A DNA stretch of 63,942 nucleotides. Source: an uncultured Lachnospiraceae bacterium. GTDB taxonomy: Bacteria > Bacillota > Clostridia > Lachnospirales > Lachnospiraceae. The notes below the pieces were generated by a model. The model made no database searches. It saw nothing but the letters and a program-made list of their open reading frames with translations, and was not told where the DNA came from. Position numbers and translations under genes: made by a program. Shown piece after piece: positions 35,693 through 43,467 of this stretch (positions are counted from its first letter, which is position 1; the number at the start of each line of letters is the position of its first letter). The stretch lies in NCBI GenBank assembly GCA_910579285.1, contig CAJTTT010000012.1, positions 37,773-101,714 on the forward strand, read 5' to 3'.

Positions 35693-37120
35693 CTAAACGG
35701 TGCCGTGCTTTTTCTCGGGACGTCCCTCTGTCTTGGAGGAGAGCATCTCAAATGCGCCGATCACATATTTTCTCGTATCCGCCGGCTCCACGATCTGATC
35801 CACATACCCTCTTCTGGCCGCGCTGGTTACATTGTTCTGCAGATCTTCATACTCCTTCGCGCAGGCATCGATGGCATCCGCGCCCTGGCCGTCACAGATA
35901 ATCTTCGCTGCCAGCTTGGCATCCATCATGCCGATCTGGGCATCCGGCCACGCGATGGTAATATCTGCACCGACTGCCTTGGAATTCATAGCTACATACG
36001 CGCTTCCGTATGCCTTGCCGATAATCACGTTTACCTTGGGAACGGTGGCATTGGCAAAGGCATATGTAAGCCTGCCAGCTGCTTTCGCCATCCGCTTCTC
36101 GGAACAGGTGGTTGCCGAAAAGCCCGTCACATTGGTAAGGGTCAGTACAGGAATATCAAAAGCGTCACAGAAGTTCACAAACTCCGCTGCCTTCTCCGCC
36201 CCTCTGGGAGAGATCGCTGCGTCAAACTTCTCGACTACCTCGCCGTTCTCATCGCAGACCTCAGTGCGGTTTGCCACCGCGCCGATGGTAGCGCCGTTTA
36301 AGCGGATAAAACCAGCCACCATATCTTTCGCATAGTCCTGCTTTACTTCTACAAAGAGACCGTCATCCGCAATCTGGGACAGGGCAATCGCCGTATCGCC
36401 CACACAGCTGCTGATCTGTGCACATGCACGGTTTAAATCATCAGCGCAGTCCGTCCATGCAAGGTCGGAATTGTTCGCAGGCAGAATGGAAACCAGCTGT
36501 CTGATCTGTCCAAAGATGGCAGCTTCGTCCGCCACCATATCCACAAGGCCTGTCTCCTCGCTCTGGAACGCTGCAGCGGATGTGTCACAGCGGGAAATCT
36601 CATTTCCAGAAAGCGCATTCGGTGCATTGACAAACAGCTTCGCCTTCTTCTCCTCCATGAATGCGAAATCAGTCATGGCAGGAATCAGGGCAAGTCCACC
36701 GCCGCAGGAACCGAACACAGCCGTAATCTGCGGAATCACGCCGGACGCCATCGCCTGGCATCTGTAAATCTCACCAAAACCGTTCAGCGCATCCGTCGCC
36801 TCCTGCAGACGCAGGCCTGCGGAGTCGATGAGCCCGATCACAGGCGCACCCATTTTCATAGCCATCTCATAGATGTTCACAATCTTTTTCGCATGCATCT
36901 CGCCCACGGATCCGTTCAGCACGGAAGCGTCCTGGCTGTACACATACACGAGACTGCCGTCGATCACTCCGTACCCGGTCACAACACCGTCAGACGGAGT
37001 CTCTGTCTGTTTCAGATTGAAATCTGTAGCTCTCGCTGTCACGAGACCGCCAATCTCAACGAAACTGTTTTCATCGAGTAAAGCATTGATTCTTTGACTC
37101 GCTTGAGAAGTAGTACTCAT
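35693..37120 (-). CDS. Acyl-CoA carboxyltransferase subunit (MmdA/12S-like)
   Basis: 475 residues, crotonase-fold carboxyltransferase with N- and C-terminal halves. Seen: SQDASVLNGSVGEMHAKKI, FGSCGGGLALIPAMTDF, and in the second half TNVTGFSATTCSEK and AYGSAYVAMNSKAVGAD, positions that hold oxyanion holes in the family. Such subunits move CO2 between an acyl-CoA and biotin. The acyl-CoA (methylmalonyl/propionyl, glutaconyl or malonyl) cannot be settled from sequence. First gene of the five-gene cluster; GGAGGG precedes the ATG and an extended -10 promoter lies at 37198-37206. Confidence 0.92.
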   Translation of the reverse strand: MSTTSQASQRINALLDENSFVEIGGLVTARATDFNLKQTETPSDGVVTGYGVIDGSLVYVYSQDASVLNGSVGEMHAKKIVNIYEMAMKMGAPVIGLIDSAGLRLQEATDALNGFGEIYRCQAMASGVIPQITAVFGSCGGGLALIPAMTDFAFMEEKKAKLFVNAPNALSGNEISRCDTSAAAFQSEETGLVDMVADEAAIFGQIRQLVSILPANNSDLAWTDCADDLNRACAQISSCVGDTAIALSQIADDGLFVEVKQDYAKDMVAGFIRLNGATIGAVANRTEVCDENGEVVEKFDAAISPRGAEKAAEFVNFCDAFDIPVLTLTNVTGFSATTCSEKRMAKAAGRLTYAFANATVPKVNVIIGKAYGSAYVAMNSKAVGADITIAWPDAQIGMMDAKLAAKIICDGQGADAIDACAKEYEDLQNNVTSAARRGYVDQIVEPADTRKYVIGAFEMLSSKTEGRPEKKHGTV

Positions 37121-37197
37121 TTTTCAGCCCTCCATTTATATAATTGTAAATAATGAATAATGAAACCATACTGCTATCTGACATAGCGCACGACTGT

Positions 37198-37206
37198 AGT
37201 ATAACA
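37198..37206 (-). promoter_or_regulatory. Extended -10 promoter of the carboxyltransferase operon
   Basis: Minus-strand TGTTATACT gives a TGn-TATACT box about 78 bases upstream of the start at 37120; no good -35 box is seen. The same TGTTATACT occurs at 44796-44804 on the plus strand. Confidence 0.5.
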
Positions 37207-37233
37207 CAGAATGTAAATCTCGACCAGCAGAAA

Positions 37234-38574
37234 TTACAAAAAAATTGCAAGTTTTATAATATATTCCAGAATCCATAAAAAGCTGCGTTCTTCCACCGCC
37301 GTGTCCGTGCACACTGCGTATCTTTTTATCAGTTCCCCGTTCAAAAAGTAGGACACGGAACCAACCTCTTCTCCCGCCGCAACCGGGGCATCCAGAACCG
37401 TCTCCACCCGGGTTTTTACCTCCACCTGATCCTCCTCGCACAACAGACAGGAAAGACTTTCTTCCTGAGCCTTTAACGTGACGGAGACACTGGCCTGCTC
37501 GAAGGGCGTCCCATGCTCTCCCGCAATGCCGTTTCGGACCAGAATATCCGCAAAATCCTGCGGCTCATAGATATCCCGGTACTGATACCGCTCCATCCCG
37601 TAGGACGCAAGCTTTTTCATGTCACTCCATTTATAGCTTCGGTTGTTGGGCCAGCCGCATGCCAGAAGCGCCACCGTGAAAATCCGCCCCTCGCTCTCCA
37701 CCGCCCCCACATAACAGTAGCCGGCGTTATTGGTAAACCCCGTCTTCCCGGAGAGCGCCTCCTGCATCATTCCCAGGAATGCATTGTGATTGCTGCAGTG
37801 AAAGCTCCTCTTCCCTTCCACATCCGTAAAATCATATCCCTGGGTTCGTGTAATCTCCAGAAACCGTTCCTTCTCCGGCGAATCCGTCACGCAGTAAGCC
37901 ATAATCCTGGCCAGATCCGCCGCCGTTGTGGAGTGCACTTTTCCGTTTTCATTCACCTTCGCATCCAAACCGTTCGGGGTGATAAAATAACTGTCAAAAC
38001 AGCCGATGTCACGGGCCTTCTGGTTCATCATAGCCGCAAACTTCTCCACGCTGCCGCCCACAGCCTCAGCGATCACCACCGCCGAATCGTTGTGGGATTC
38101 CAGCATCAGGGAATACAGCAGATCCCCCAGCCTGTATTTCTCCCCCGCCTTCACAAAAAGCTTCACTTTCGGCATACTTGCCGCATAGGAAGAAGCCTCC
38201 ACAATTTGATCCAGGTCACCGTATTCCAACGCGAGAATACAGGTCATAATCTTCGTGGTGCTGGCCATAGGCAGCTTATCCTCCGCATTCTTTCCGTAGA
38301 GAACCCTGCCGGAATCCGCATCCATGAGGACTGCCGCCTGGGCGTAGAGCTGCAGTTCCTCCTTCCCATCCTGTTTCTCCCTGCTCTCAGACGCCGCCTG
38401 GGCATCCAAAACAAATCCGCCCTCCTGCCCCGCCGCACAAAACGTCTCACGGGAAGCCGCATAGCTCCCTGTATACCCCTGCACACAAAGCAGGGCAGCT
38501 GCCATTCCTATGACAGCCACCCTGTAGTATATCCGTTTCCCATACTTATTCGTCATATTTTTTTTGCTGCGCAT
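37234..38574 (-). CDS. D-alanyl-D-alanine carboxypeptidase (PBP5/DacA family)
   Basis: 446 residues. A signal or anchor segment (YYRVAVIGMAAALLCVQGY) precedes a peptidase S11 domain with SxxK in MASTTKIMT, SxN in LESHNDSAV and KTG in LSGKTGFTNN. It trims the terminal D-Ala of peptidoglycan stem peptides. A C-terminal beta domain and a hydrophobic end (FLWILEYIIKLAIFL) would hold it in the membrane as an amphipathic anchor. Start is uncertain: ATG 38574 (behind GGGAC) is preferred over 38556, which has no ribosome binding site. A paralogue lies at 43468-44691. Confidence 0.92.
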   Translation of the reverse strand: MRSKKNMTNKYGKRIYYRVAVIGMAAALLCVQGYTGSYAASRETFCAAGQEGGFVLDAQAASESREKQDGKEELQLYAQAAVLMDADSGRVLYGKNAEDKLPMASTTKIMTCILALEYGDLDQIVEASSYAASMPKVKLFVKAGEKYRLGDLLYSLMLESHNDSAVVIAEAVGGSVEKFAAMMNQKARDIGCFDSYFITPNGLDAKVNENGKVHSTTAADLARIMAYCVTDSPEKERFLEITRTQGYDFTDVEGKRSFHCSNHNAFLGMMQEALSGKTGFTNNAGYCYVGAVESEGRIFTVALLACGWPNNRSYKWSDMKKLASYGMERYQYRDIYEPQDFADILVRNGIAGEHGTPFEQASVSVTLKAQEESLSCLLCEEDQVEVKTRVETVLDAPVAAGEEVGSVSYFLNGELIKRYAVCTDTAVEERSFLWILEYIIKLAIFL

Positions 38575-38659
38575 ACACACGTCCCGACATTTCCGTTCGT
38601 TAATATATATGCACAACCCGCGTTCCTATGACACGGTTTGCCTATTGGCATTCACACAC

Positions 38660-39058
38660 CTAATCCCAGTTTCCGATTTCTGTCACCTCAAGCCTCCTGC
38701 TGCTGCAGGCAGGACACGCCGTCTTTTGTCTCCACTCCTCCAGGTTGTCCTCTGCGGCCGGCTCCTCCGTCCGCTCCCCGCACAGGGGACACAGACCTGT
38801 ATAAGGCTCCTCCTCTTCCGAAAGAGCGATCGCCGGAACGCTCACCACATTATGACAGTTACTGCAGGCCGCAAGCCGGTATTTAAAATCGTAGGCCGGA
38901 AACTCGCTCATGGCCATCAGCCCGGTCACTTTTTCCCACTCCTTCTCCTGAAAGGCAGCCACAATATTTTCTCTGTATGCGTACGCCAGACCACTGCCCG
39001 TCATGCACCGCCATATTTTTTTACAGACGCCGCAGCTCACATGCACGACCTCTCCCAT
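38660..39058 (-). CDS. Cys-rich putative zinc-ribbon protein
   Basis: 132 residues, family not recognised. Four Cys pairs are spread through it: CGVC near residue 9, CSNC near 66, CPLC near 91 and CPAC near 115, suggesting two zinc sites. No signal or membrane segment, so cytoplasmic. It begins 29 bases after the flagellin/protease gene with its own GGGGAG at good spacing, so it is likely in the same transcript. A link to flagellin handling is possible only by proximity. Confidence 0.75.
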   Translation of the reverse strand: MGEVVHVSCGVCKKIWRCMTGSGLAYAYRENIVAAFQEKEWEKVTGLMAMSEFPAYDFKYRLAACSNCHNVVSVPAIALSEEEEPYTGLCPLCGERTEEPAAEDNLEEWRQKTACPACSSRRLEVTEIGNWD

Positions 39059-39087
39059 ATTGCCACTCCCCTCAACAGCATGATGTG

Positions 39088-40944
39088 TTAACCGAGCAGA
39101 CTTAAGATAATCTGAGAACTCTGATTCGCCTGTGTCAGCATGGATGTTCCCGCCTGCATCAGAATCTGGCTGTTGGAATACCCAACCATCTCCTCCGCAA
39201 TATCCGCGTCCCTGATCTGGGACTCAGCCGCCGTGGTATTTTCCGTAATATTTTCCAGATTAGATATGGTATGTTCCAGCCGGTTCTGTATCGCGCCGTA
39301 CTGACTCCTCACATTGCTGACATATTGGATCGCCTGTGTCAGACTTATGATGGCCTGGTCCGCATCGTCCGTCGTCTTGACATTCAGCTCCTCCAGACCC
39401 AGCGCCTGGGAGTTCATCCTGTAGAGCTCAAACTCAATATGGGTACCTGCCTCCGCGCCCACCTGCAGGGCAATCATGGCAGGGCCGCCCTCATCCACCG
39501 TAATCTGGAAAGGATCAATCCTAAAAGGCTGTTGCAAGGCTCCTGTCCCCAGAACGGAAGAAGGCCCAACGCCCAGTCCGCCTGCGGCAATCACAGAACC
39601 CGCCCCTTTTCTGGACTCATATGCGAGCTTTCTGACAAACTCGGTCAGTTCCGCATCTCCGTTCTTAAATTTCGCATTCAACTGGTTTACATCCAGGTTT
39701 GTATTTTTCTTGATCGCTGAAGCGAGTGAACTTCCGCCGAGAAGATCAGAAAAGATGTTATTCATCCCGGCAGCGATATTTGCGCCTGTCACGTCGCCTT
39801 TTCCGTTAGCCAGCCATCCGAGATAAGCCGTTCCAAGGTAACCGTGTCCGTAAGGTCTGCCGCTCATTGTAAACTTCTTCAGATAATTACTTATATTGGC
39901 ATCCTGACTCGTGTCATTCTCATCAGCCAGAAAATTCGCATAATAAGAAAGGGTGTCATTCCAGCCGTTTGCAAAGCCGCCGCCCGCAAGCTGGGCTGTC
40001 CCCTCCGCAAACCATAACGGATATTTTTCTCCCCTGCGCCCGCTCATACCGTCCGTCAGCGTATACTGCATCACCGAATGCATGAGCTCATGTGCCATTG
40101 TGGATTTCAAGGCATCCGCATTTTTCCCGGTGCCGTTGGCGTCCGCATTGTTAAAGTCTGCCGAATCCACACGGATTCCCATAGAAATAGGTTTGCCGCC
40201 GCCATTGCTGTATCGGAAGTGGGCGTATGCCATTGTGCGGTTTTTTCCGTCGATGTAGGAAACCTCCAGTGACATGTTGATGGTATCATTGCCAACCGCC
40301 GTCTTTAAAGCAGGGAAGGCATCCAGTATCTGGGAAACCGCATTGGGAACAATCTCGTTTGCTATGGCATCCGCCAGTGCGCTGCCGCTTGATATATTGA
40401 CACCGCCTGCCCTGCCTGCTGCCCCGGGCCGCTCCCCGTTGATCAGAAAAGAACCGTCCTTCAAATTGTAGGTGATATCGTATTTCTTCATCTCCACATA
40501 GCCTGTCGCCATAGGAGAATGTCCGTTCTCCGGGAAAATTTCTATCTCATTAAAGCTGGTGTTGCGTGCCGTCCTGTCGATCTCAGCCTTTAGCTGCTGG
40601 ATCTCCTTATCAATCTGCCCGCGGTCAAAATCCTGCAGAGTGCCCGTAGCCGCTTTCACTGCCAGCTCGTTGGCTCTGTGCAGCATATCGTGCACTTCAT
40701 TCAGGGCGCCCTCTCCAATCTGAACAAAGGAGATGCCGTCCTGTGCATTTTCCGCAGCCTGTGTCAGGCCGCGCATTTGTCTTCGCATTTTTTCGGAAAT
40801 AGAAAGACCTGCCGCATCATCAGCCGCCCTGTTGATACGGTATCCAGAAGATAATTTTTCTGTGCGCTTCGCATTATCCTTCGTGGTTATGCCAAGCTGC
40901 CGGCTTGCATTTACCGCAAGCATATTGTTCTGTACTGAGAGCAT
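39088..40944 (-). CDS. Flagellin with inserted gluzincin metalloprotease domain (flagellinolysin type)
   Basis: 618 residues. The flagellin D0/D1 N-terminus (MLSVQNNMLAVNASRQLG to about 150) and C-terminus (last about 95 residues, ending SSQIILSLLG) are complete. Between them, in the position of the variable surface domain, lies a protease domain with HELMH at 285-289 and a downstream Glu in WFAEGTAQLAGG (Glu314), the zinc site of gluzincins. Known flagellinolysins assemble into proteolytically active filaments. ATG 40944 is the conserved flagellin start; an in-frame ATG at 40977 lies beyond the 11-G tract. A SigD-like promoter lies at 41079-41106. No other flagellar structural gene is in the window. 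Confidence 0.94.
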   Translation of the reverse strand: MLSVQNNMLAVNASRQLGITTKDNAKRTEKLSSGYRINRAADDAAGLSISEKMRRQMRGLTQAAENAQDGISFVQIGEGALNEVHDMLHRANELAVKAATGTLQDFDRGQIDKEIQQLKAEIDRTARNTSFNEIEIFPENGHSPMATGYVEMKKYDITYNLKDGSFLINGERPGAAGRAGGVNISSGSALADAIANEIVPNAVSQILDAFPALKTAVGNDTINMSLEVSYIDGKNRTMAYAHFRYSNGGGKPISMGIRVDSADFNNADANGTGKNADALKSTMAHELMHSVMQYTLTDGMSGRRGEKYPLWFAEGTAQLAGGGFANGWNDTLSYYANFLADENDTSQDANISNYLKKFTMSGRPYGHGYLGTAYLGWLANGKGDVTGANIAAGMNNIFSDLLGGSSLASAIKKNTNLDVNQLNAKFKNGDAELTEFVRKLAYESRKGAGSVIAAGGLGVGPSSVLGTGALQQPFRIDPFQITVDEGGPAMIALQVGAEAGTHIEFELYRMNSQALGLEELNVKTTDDADQAIISLTQAIQYVSNVRSQYGAIQNRLEHTISNLENITENTTAAESQIRDADIAEEMVGYSNSQILMQAGTSMLTQANQSSQIILSLLG

Positions 40945-40948
40945 TTTA

Positions 40949-40959
40949 CCCCCCCCCCC
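40949..40959 (-). repeat. Homopolymeric tract of 11 G before the flagellin ATG
   Basis: Eleven consecutive C on the plus strand (G on the coding strand), four bases upstream of ATG 40944 and within the region where the ribosome binding site should be. Another AUG-type codon at 40977 is in frame through the tract. Such tracts change length by slippage, so they can alter translation. Confidence 0.9.
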
Positions 40960-41078
40960 GACGAAATCCGCCTCCATGCAGCATCCGTTAAAACAGGTCC
41001 ATACAGATTCCTAAACATACAGGGAAATGTGATGTTATGATTTACAATGAATTGCTAAAATATATAATTACACTTTGT

Positions 41079-41106
41079 ATATCGGCAGTCATCACCGAAT
41101 TCTTTA
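41079..41106 (-). promoter_or_regulatory. SigD (sigma-28)-type flagellar promoter
   Basis: Minus-strand TAAA (41103-41106), 16-base spacer, GCCGATAT (41079-41086), close to the SigD consensus TAAA-N15-GCCGATAT. It lies in the gap after scpB and drives the flagellin gene with a leader of about 125 nt. Confidence 0.8.
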
Positions 41107-41115
41107 GTCCCTTTT

Positions 41116-41685
41116 TTAAATATCCAGCTGCATCTCCACCTCTGACTCTGCCTGCTGTTTAAACTCTTCCATCTGTACCGCGGAAAGCTCTGGCAGATCC
41201 TCAATGGATTTCACCCCGAAGCTCCTTAGAAACTGCTCTGTCGTACCGAACAGAAGCGGCCTTCCCGGTGCATCCATCCTGCCCACCTCAGCGATCAGGT
41301 CAAATTCCAGCAGACGGTTCACCGCATGGTCACAGCTGACGCCCCTCACCTTCTCAATCTCCAGTCTGGTGATAGGCTGCTTGTAAGCTATGATGGAGAG
41401 CGTCTCCAACAGGGTATCGGTCAGTACAAACTTCTTCGGCGTCTTCGCAATTTTGATCAGATACTCGTACAGCTCGCTCTTCGTGCACATCTGCACCGCA
41501 CTGTCAAAGGTGGTAAGGCCTATCCCCCTGTCTCCCTTCTGATAATCCGCCGCCATCTCCTCCAGAAGCTGTCTGGTTGTTTCTTTATCCTCCTCAATCA
41601 CCGCCGCCAGTCTGTCAATTTCCACCGAATCGCCCATAGTGAATAAAATTGCCTCCAGAACTGCCTTTGCCTTCTTTTTTTCCAT
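41116..41685 (-). CDS. scpB: Segregation and condensation protein B
   Basis: 189 residues, two winged-helix domains. AVLEAILFTMGDSVEIDRLA, SIIAYKQPITRLEIEKVRGV and GRPLLFGTTEQFLRSFGV are characteristic. ScpB dimerises and binds ScpA and SMC in the condensin-like complex. It lies 29 bases after scpA, normal length, ATG with GAGGGG upstream. The SigD flagellin promoter starts right behind its stop. Confidence 0.96.
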   Translation of the reverse strand: MEKKKAKAVLEAILFTMGDSVEIDRLAAVIEEDKETTRQLLEEMAADYQKGDRGIGLTTFDSAVQMCTKSELYEYLIKIAKTPKKFVLTDTLLETLSIIAYKQPITRLEIEKVRGVSCDHAVNRLLEFDLIAEVGRMDAPGRPLLFGTTEQFLRSFGVKSIEDLPELSAVQMEEFKQQAESEVEMQLDI

Positions 41686-41714
41686 GCCTGTCCCCTCTTA
41701 AATCAATGTATCCC

Positions 41715-42497
41715 TCAGCTGACGCTTGTAAGCTGCAGCGGTTCACTGCCCGCGTTTTCCCGCGCTGTAATAATAATATCCGAAAAGGTATCCTCCTGCT
41801 CGATCCCGATGCGTCCCGTCTTAATCATCTCCAGAATCACCAGAAACGTCACGATGATTTCCATTTTGCTGGTCTGTTTTTCCAAAAGCCTGCGGAAACT
41901 GAACATCCTGTGGCTGCGCACATAGGCTTCCACATAGGCAGTCTTCAAATCCAGATCAATCTCGTCCTTCTCTATCTTTCCAAAGGTGCTTCTGACCGGG
42001 TCGATCTTGTCCACCTGCCGCTTCATCATCTGCTTGAATATTTCGTGGAGCTTATTCAGTGTCATGTCCCCGATCAGTTCCTCATAATCCACCGGCTGAC
42101 GGTACTGTGCCACCTCATCCGGCAGGGTCGGTTTCTTGTAGAGGTTTCGCTCCGCATCCACCATGCGGTCCCGCAGCTCGTAAGACATATATTTGCACAT
42201 CTTGTATTCCAACAGTTTCTCCACCAGTTCTGCCCGGGGGTCTTCCTCCTCCCCCTCCTCGTTCACTTCTTTTGGCAGAAGCATCCGGCACTTGATGTCG
42301 ATCAGCGTGGCCGCCATGACGAGAAATTCGCTCATCACGTTCATATCCTCCGTCTCCATCTGCTTAATATAGTCCAGATACTGTTCTGTGATCTCCACAA
42401 TGGGGATATCATAAATATCTACTTTATTCTTATCAATCAGGTGCAGAAGAAGATCCAAAGGACCCTCAAACACCTCCAGCTTTACAGGAATTGCCAT
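41715..42497 (-). CDS. scpA: Segregation and condensation protein A
   Basis: 260 residues, kleisin family. VKLEVFEGPLDLLLHLIDKN, PIVEITEQYLDYIKQM and the C-terminal winged helix match ScpA. It bridges the SMC heads and ScpB for chromosome segregation. ATG 42497 (MAIPVKLEVF) follows AGAGGA; the upstream continuation of the frame overlaps the metallophosphoesterase stop and is not needed. Cotranscribed with scpB. Confidence 0.96.
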   Translation of the reverse strand: MAIPVKLEVFEGPLDLLLHLIDKNKVDIYDIPIVEITEQYLDYIKQMETEDMNVMSEFLVMAATLIDIKCRMLLPKEVNEEGEEEDPRAELVEKLLEYKMCKYMSYELRDRMVDAERNLYKKPTLPDEVAQYRQPVDYEELIGDMTLNKLHEIFKQMMKRQVDKIDPVRSTFGKIEKDEIDLDLKTAYVEAYVRSHRMFSFRRLLEKQTSKMEIIVTFLVILEMIKTGRIGIEQEDTFSDIIITARENAGSEPLQLTSVS

Positions 42498-42523
42498 AGC
42501 CTGTCCTCTCCAACAATCCAATA

Positions 42524-43381
42524 TCATTTCTCCGGCTTTAAATCAATCACAATCAGTTCGCCCGGATTAAAAACTCTGACCGGGGGCGTATGGCTGCTCA
42601 ATCCCCTGCTCAGAATCATCGTGCTTTTATCATTTGTAAACATGCCGCCGTCATATTTGGGAAACAGCGTGAGGGCCGGTGATAACACCCCGCCAAGAAC
42701 CGGCAGTCTCATAATCCCCCCGTGCACATGCCCGGAAACCACCAGATCCGCCCCCCATTCTGCGTAAGCGTCAAAATACACCGGATTGTGGGCAATCAGC
42801 AGTTGAAATGCCTCCCGATCCGGCGTTCCCAGAAGTTTAGACAGATAAGACGGCTCCATCGGTCTCCGTCTGAAATGCCTGAAATACGCCCTGTCGATCT
42901 GTGCGCCGCAGACAGCAATATTGCACTCCGGCAGGTAAACTGTTTCATTGATTAACGGATCAATGCCCGCCCGTTTCAAGCCGGACATATAGCTATCATA
43001 CATACCCGGGAAATCTTCGGGATAAAGGCCCAGACGGTACTCATGGTTTCCCATGCCGTAATAAATCCTGTATCTGGCGGCAAGCTTCTCCATCAGCGAG
43101 AGCGCATGTCCAAAATCCGCTCCCCCTACGGCTGTCAGCATGTCCCCCGCCACCAAAATCCCATCCGGCGCGGTCCCGTCAATCGCGGCAAGCAGTTTTT
43201 TGTTTCCCTTTCCGAAAGACTTATTATGTAAGTCTGCAAGGAGCACAAGTCTGCACGGCCTCGTGATCTTCTCCGACTTTATCTCGTAGACGACCTTTAC
43301 AAACCGATTGCTGTCCCAAAATGCCACAGCAAGACATATGAAAACAACTGCGGCCGCGGCCGCCAAAATACTTTCTGCCAT
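42524..43381 (-). CDS. Membrane-anchored metallophosphoesterase
   Basis: 285 residues. A single N-terminal hydrophobic helix (SILAAAAAVVFICLAVAFW) is followed by a calcineurin-type phosphoesterase domain: LLADLHNKSFGKGN (DxH), VAGDML (GD), YGMGNHEYRLG (GNHE) and SGHVHGG (GHxH). All metal ligands are present, so it is probably an active phosphodiesterase like YaeI/YkuE; substrate unknown. ATG 43381 with GGAGG three bases upstream is preferred to the TTG at 43411. Precedes scpA by 26 bases. Confidence 0.9.
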   Translation of the reverse strand: MAESILAAAAAVVFICLAVAFWDSNRFVKVVYEIKSEKITRPCRLVLLADLHNKSFGKGNKKLLAAIDGTAPDGILVAGDMLTAVGGADFGHALSLMEKLAARYRIYYGMGNHEYRLGLYPEDFPGMYDSYMSGLKRAGIDPLINETVYLPECNIAVCGAQIDRAYFRHFRRRPMEPSYLSKLLGTPDREAFQLLIAHNPVYFDAYAEWGADLVVSGHVHGGIMRLPVLGGVLSPALTLFPKYDGGMFTNDKSTMILSRGLSSHTPPVRVFNPGELIVIDLKPEK

Positions 43382-43403
43382 AATCCTCCCTGCCCGACGG
43401 AAA

Positions 43404-43434
43404 CCTTCCAAAGCATGATGACTGCTCTGGAAGG
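43404..43434 (-). terminator. Hairpin after the second carboxypeptidase gene
   Basis: CCTTCCAGAGCA pairs with TGCTTTGGAAGG on the minus strand (12 pairs, two G-T) around a 7-base loop, followed by TTTCC. It lies between the stop at 43468 and the metallophosphoesterase start. The T-run is short, so partial termination is likely. Confidence 0.55.
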
Positions 43435-43467
43435 CTTCTTTCTCTGTCTACGCACCCATATAGTGTA

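Noticed and set aside
31753..37120. Plain oxaloacetate decarboxylase operon
   Set aside because: An additional acyl-CoA-type carboxyltransferase is the first gene, and the alpha subunit lacks its own biotin domain.
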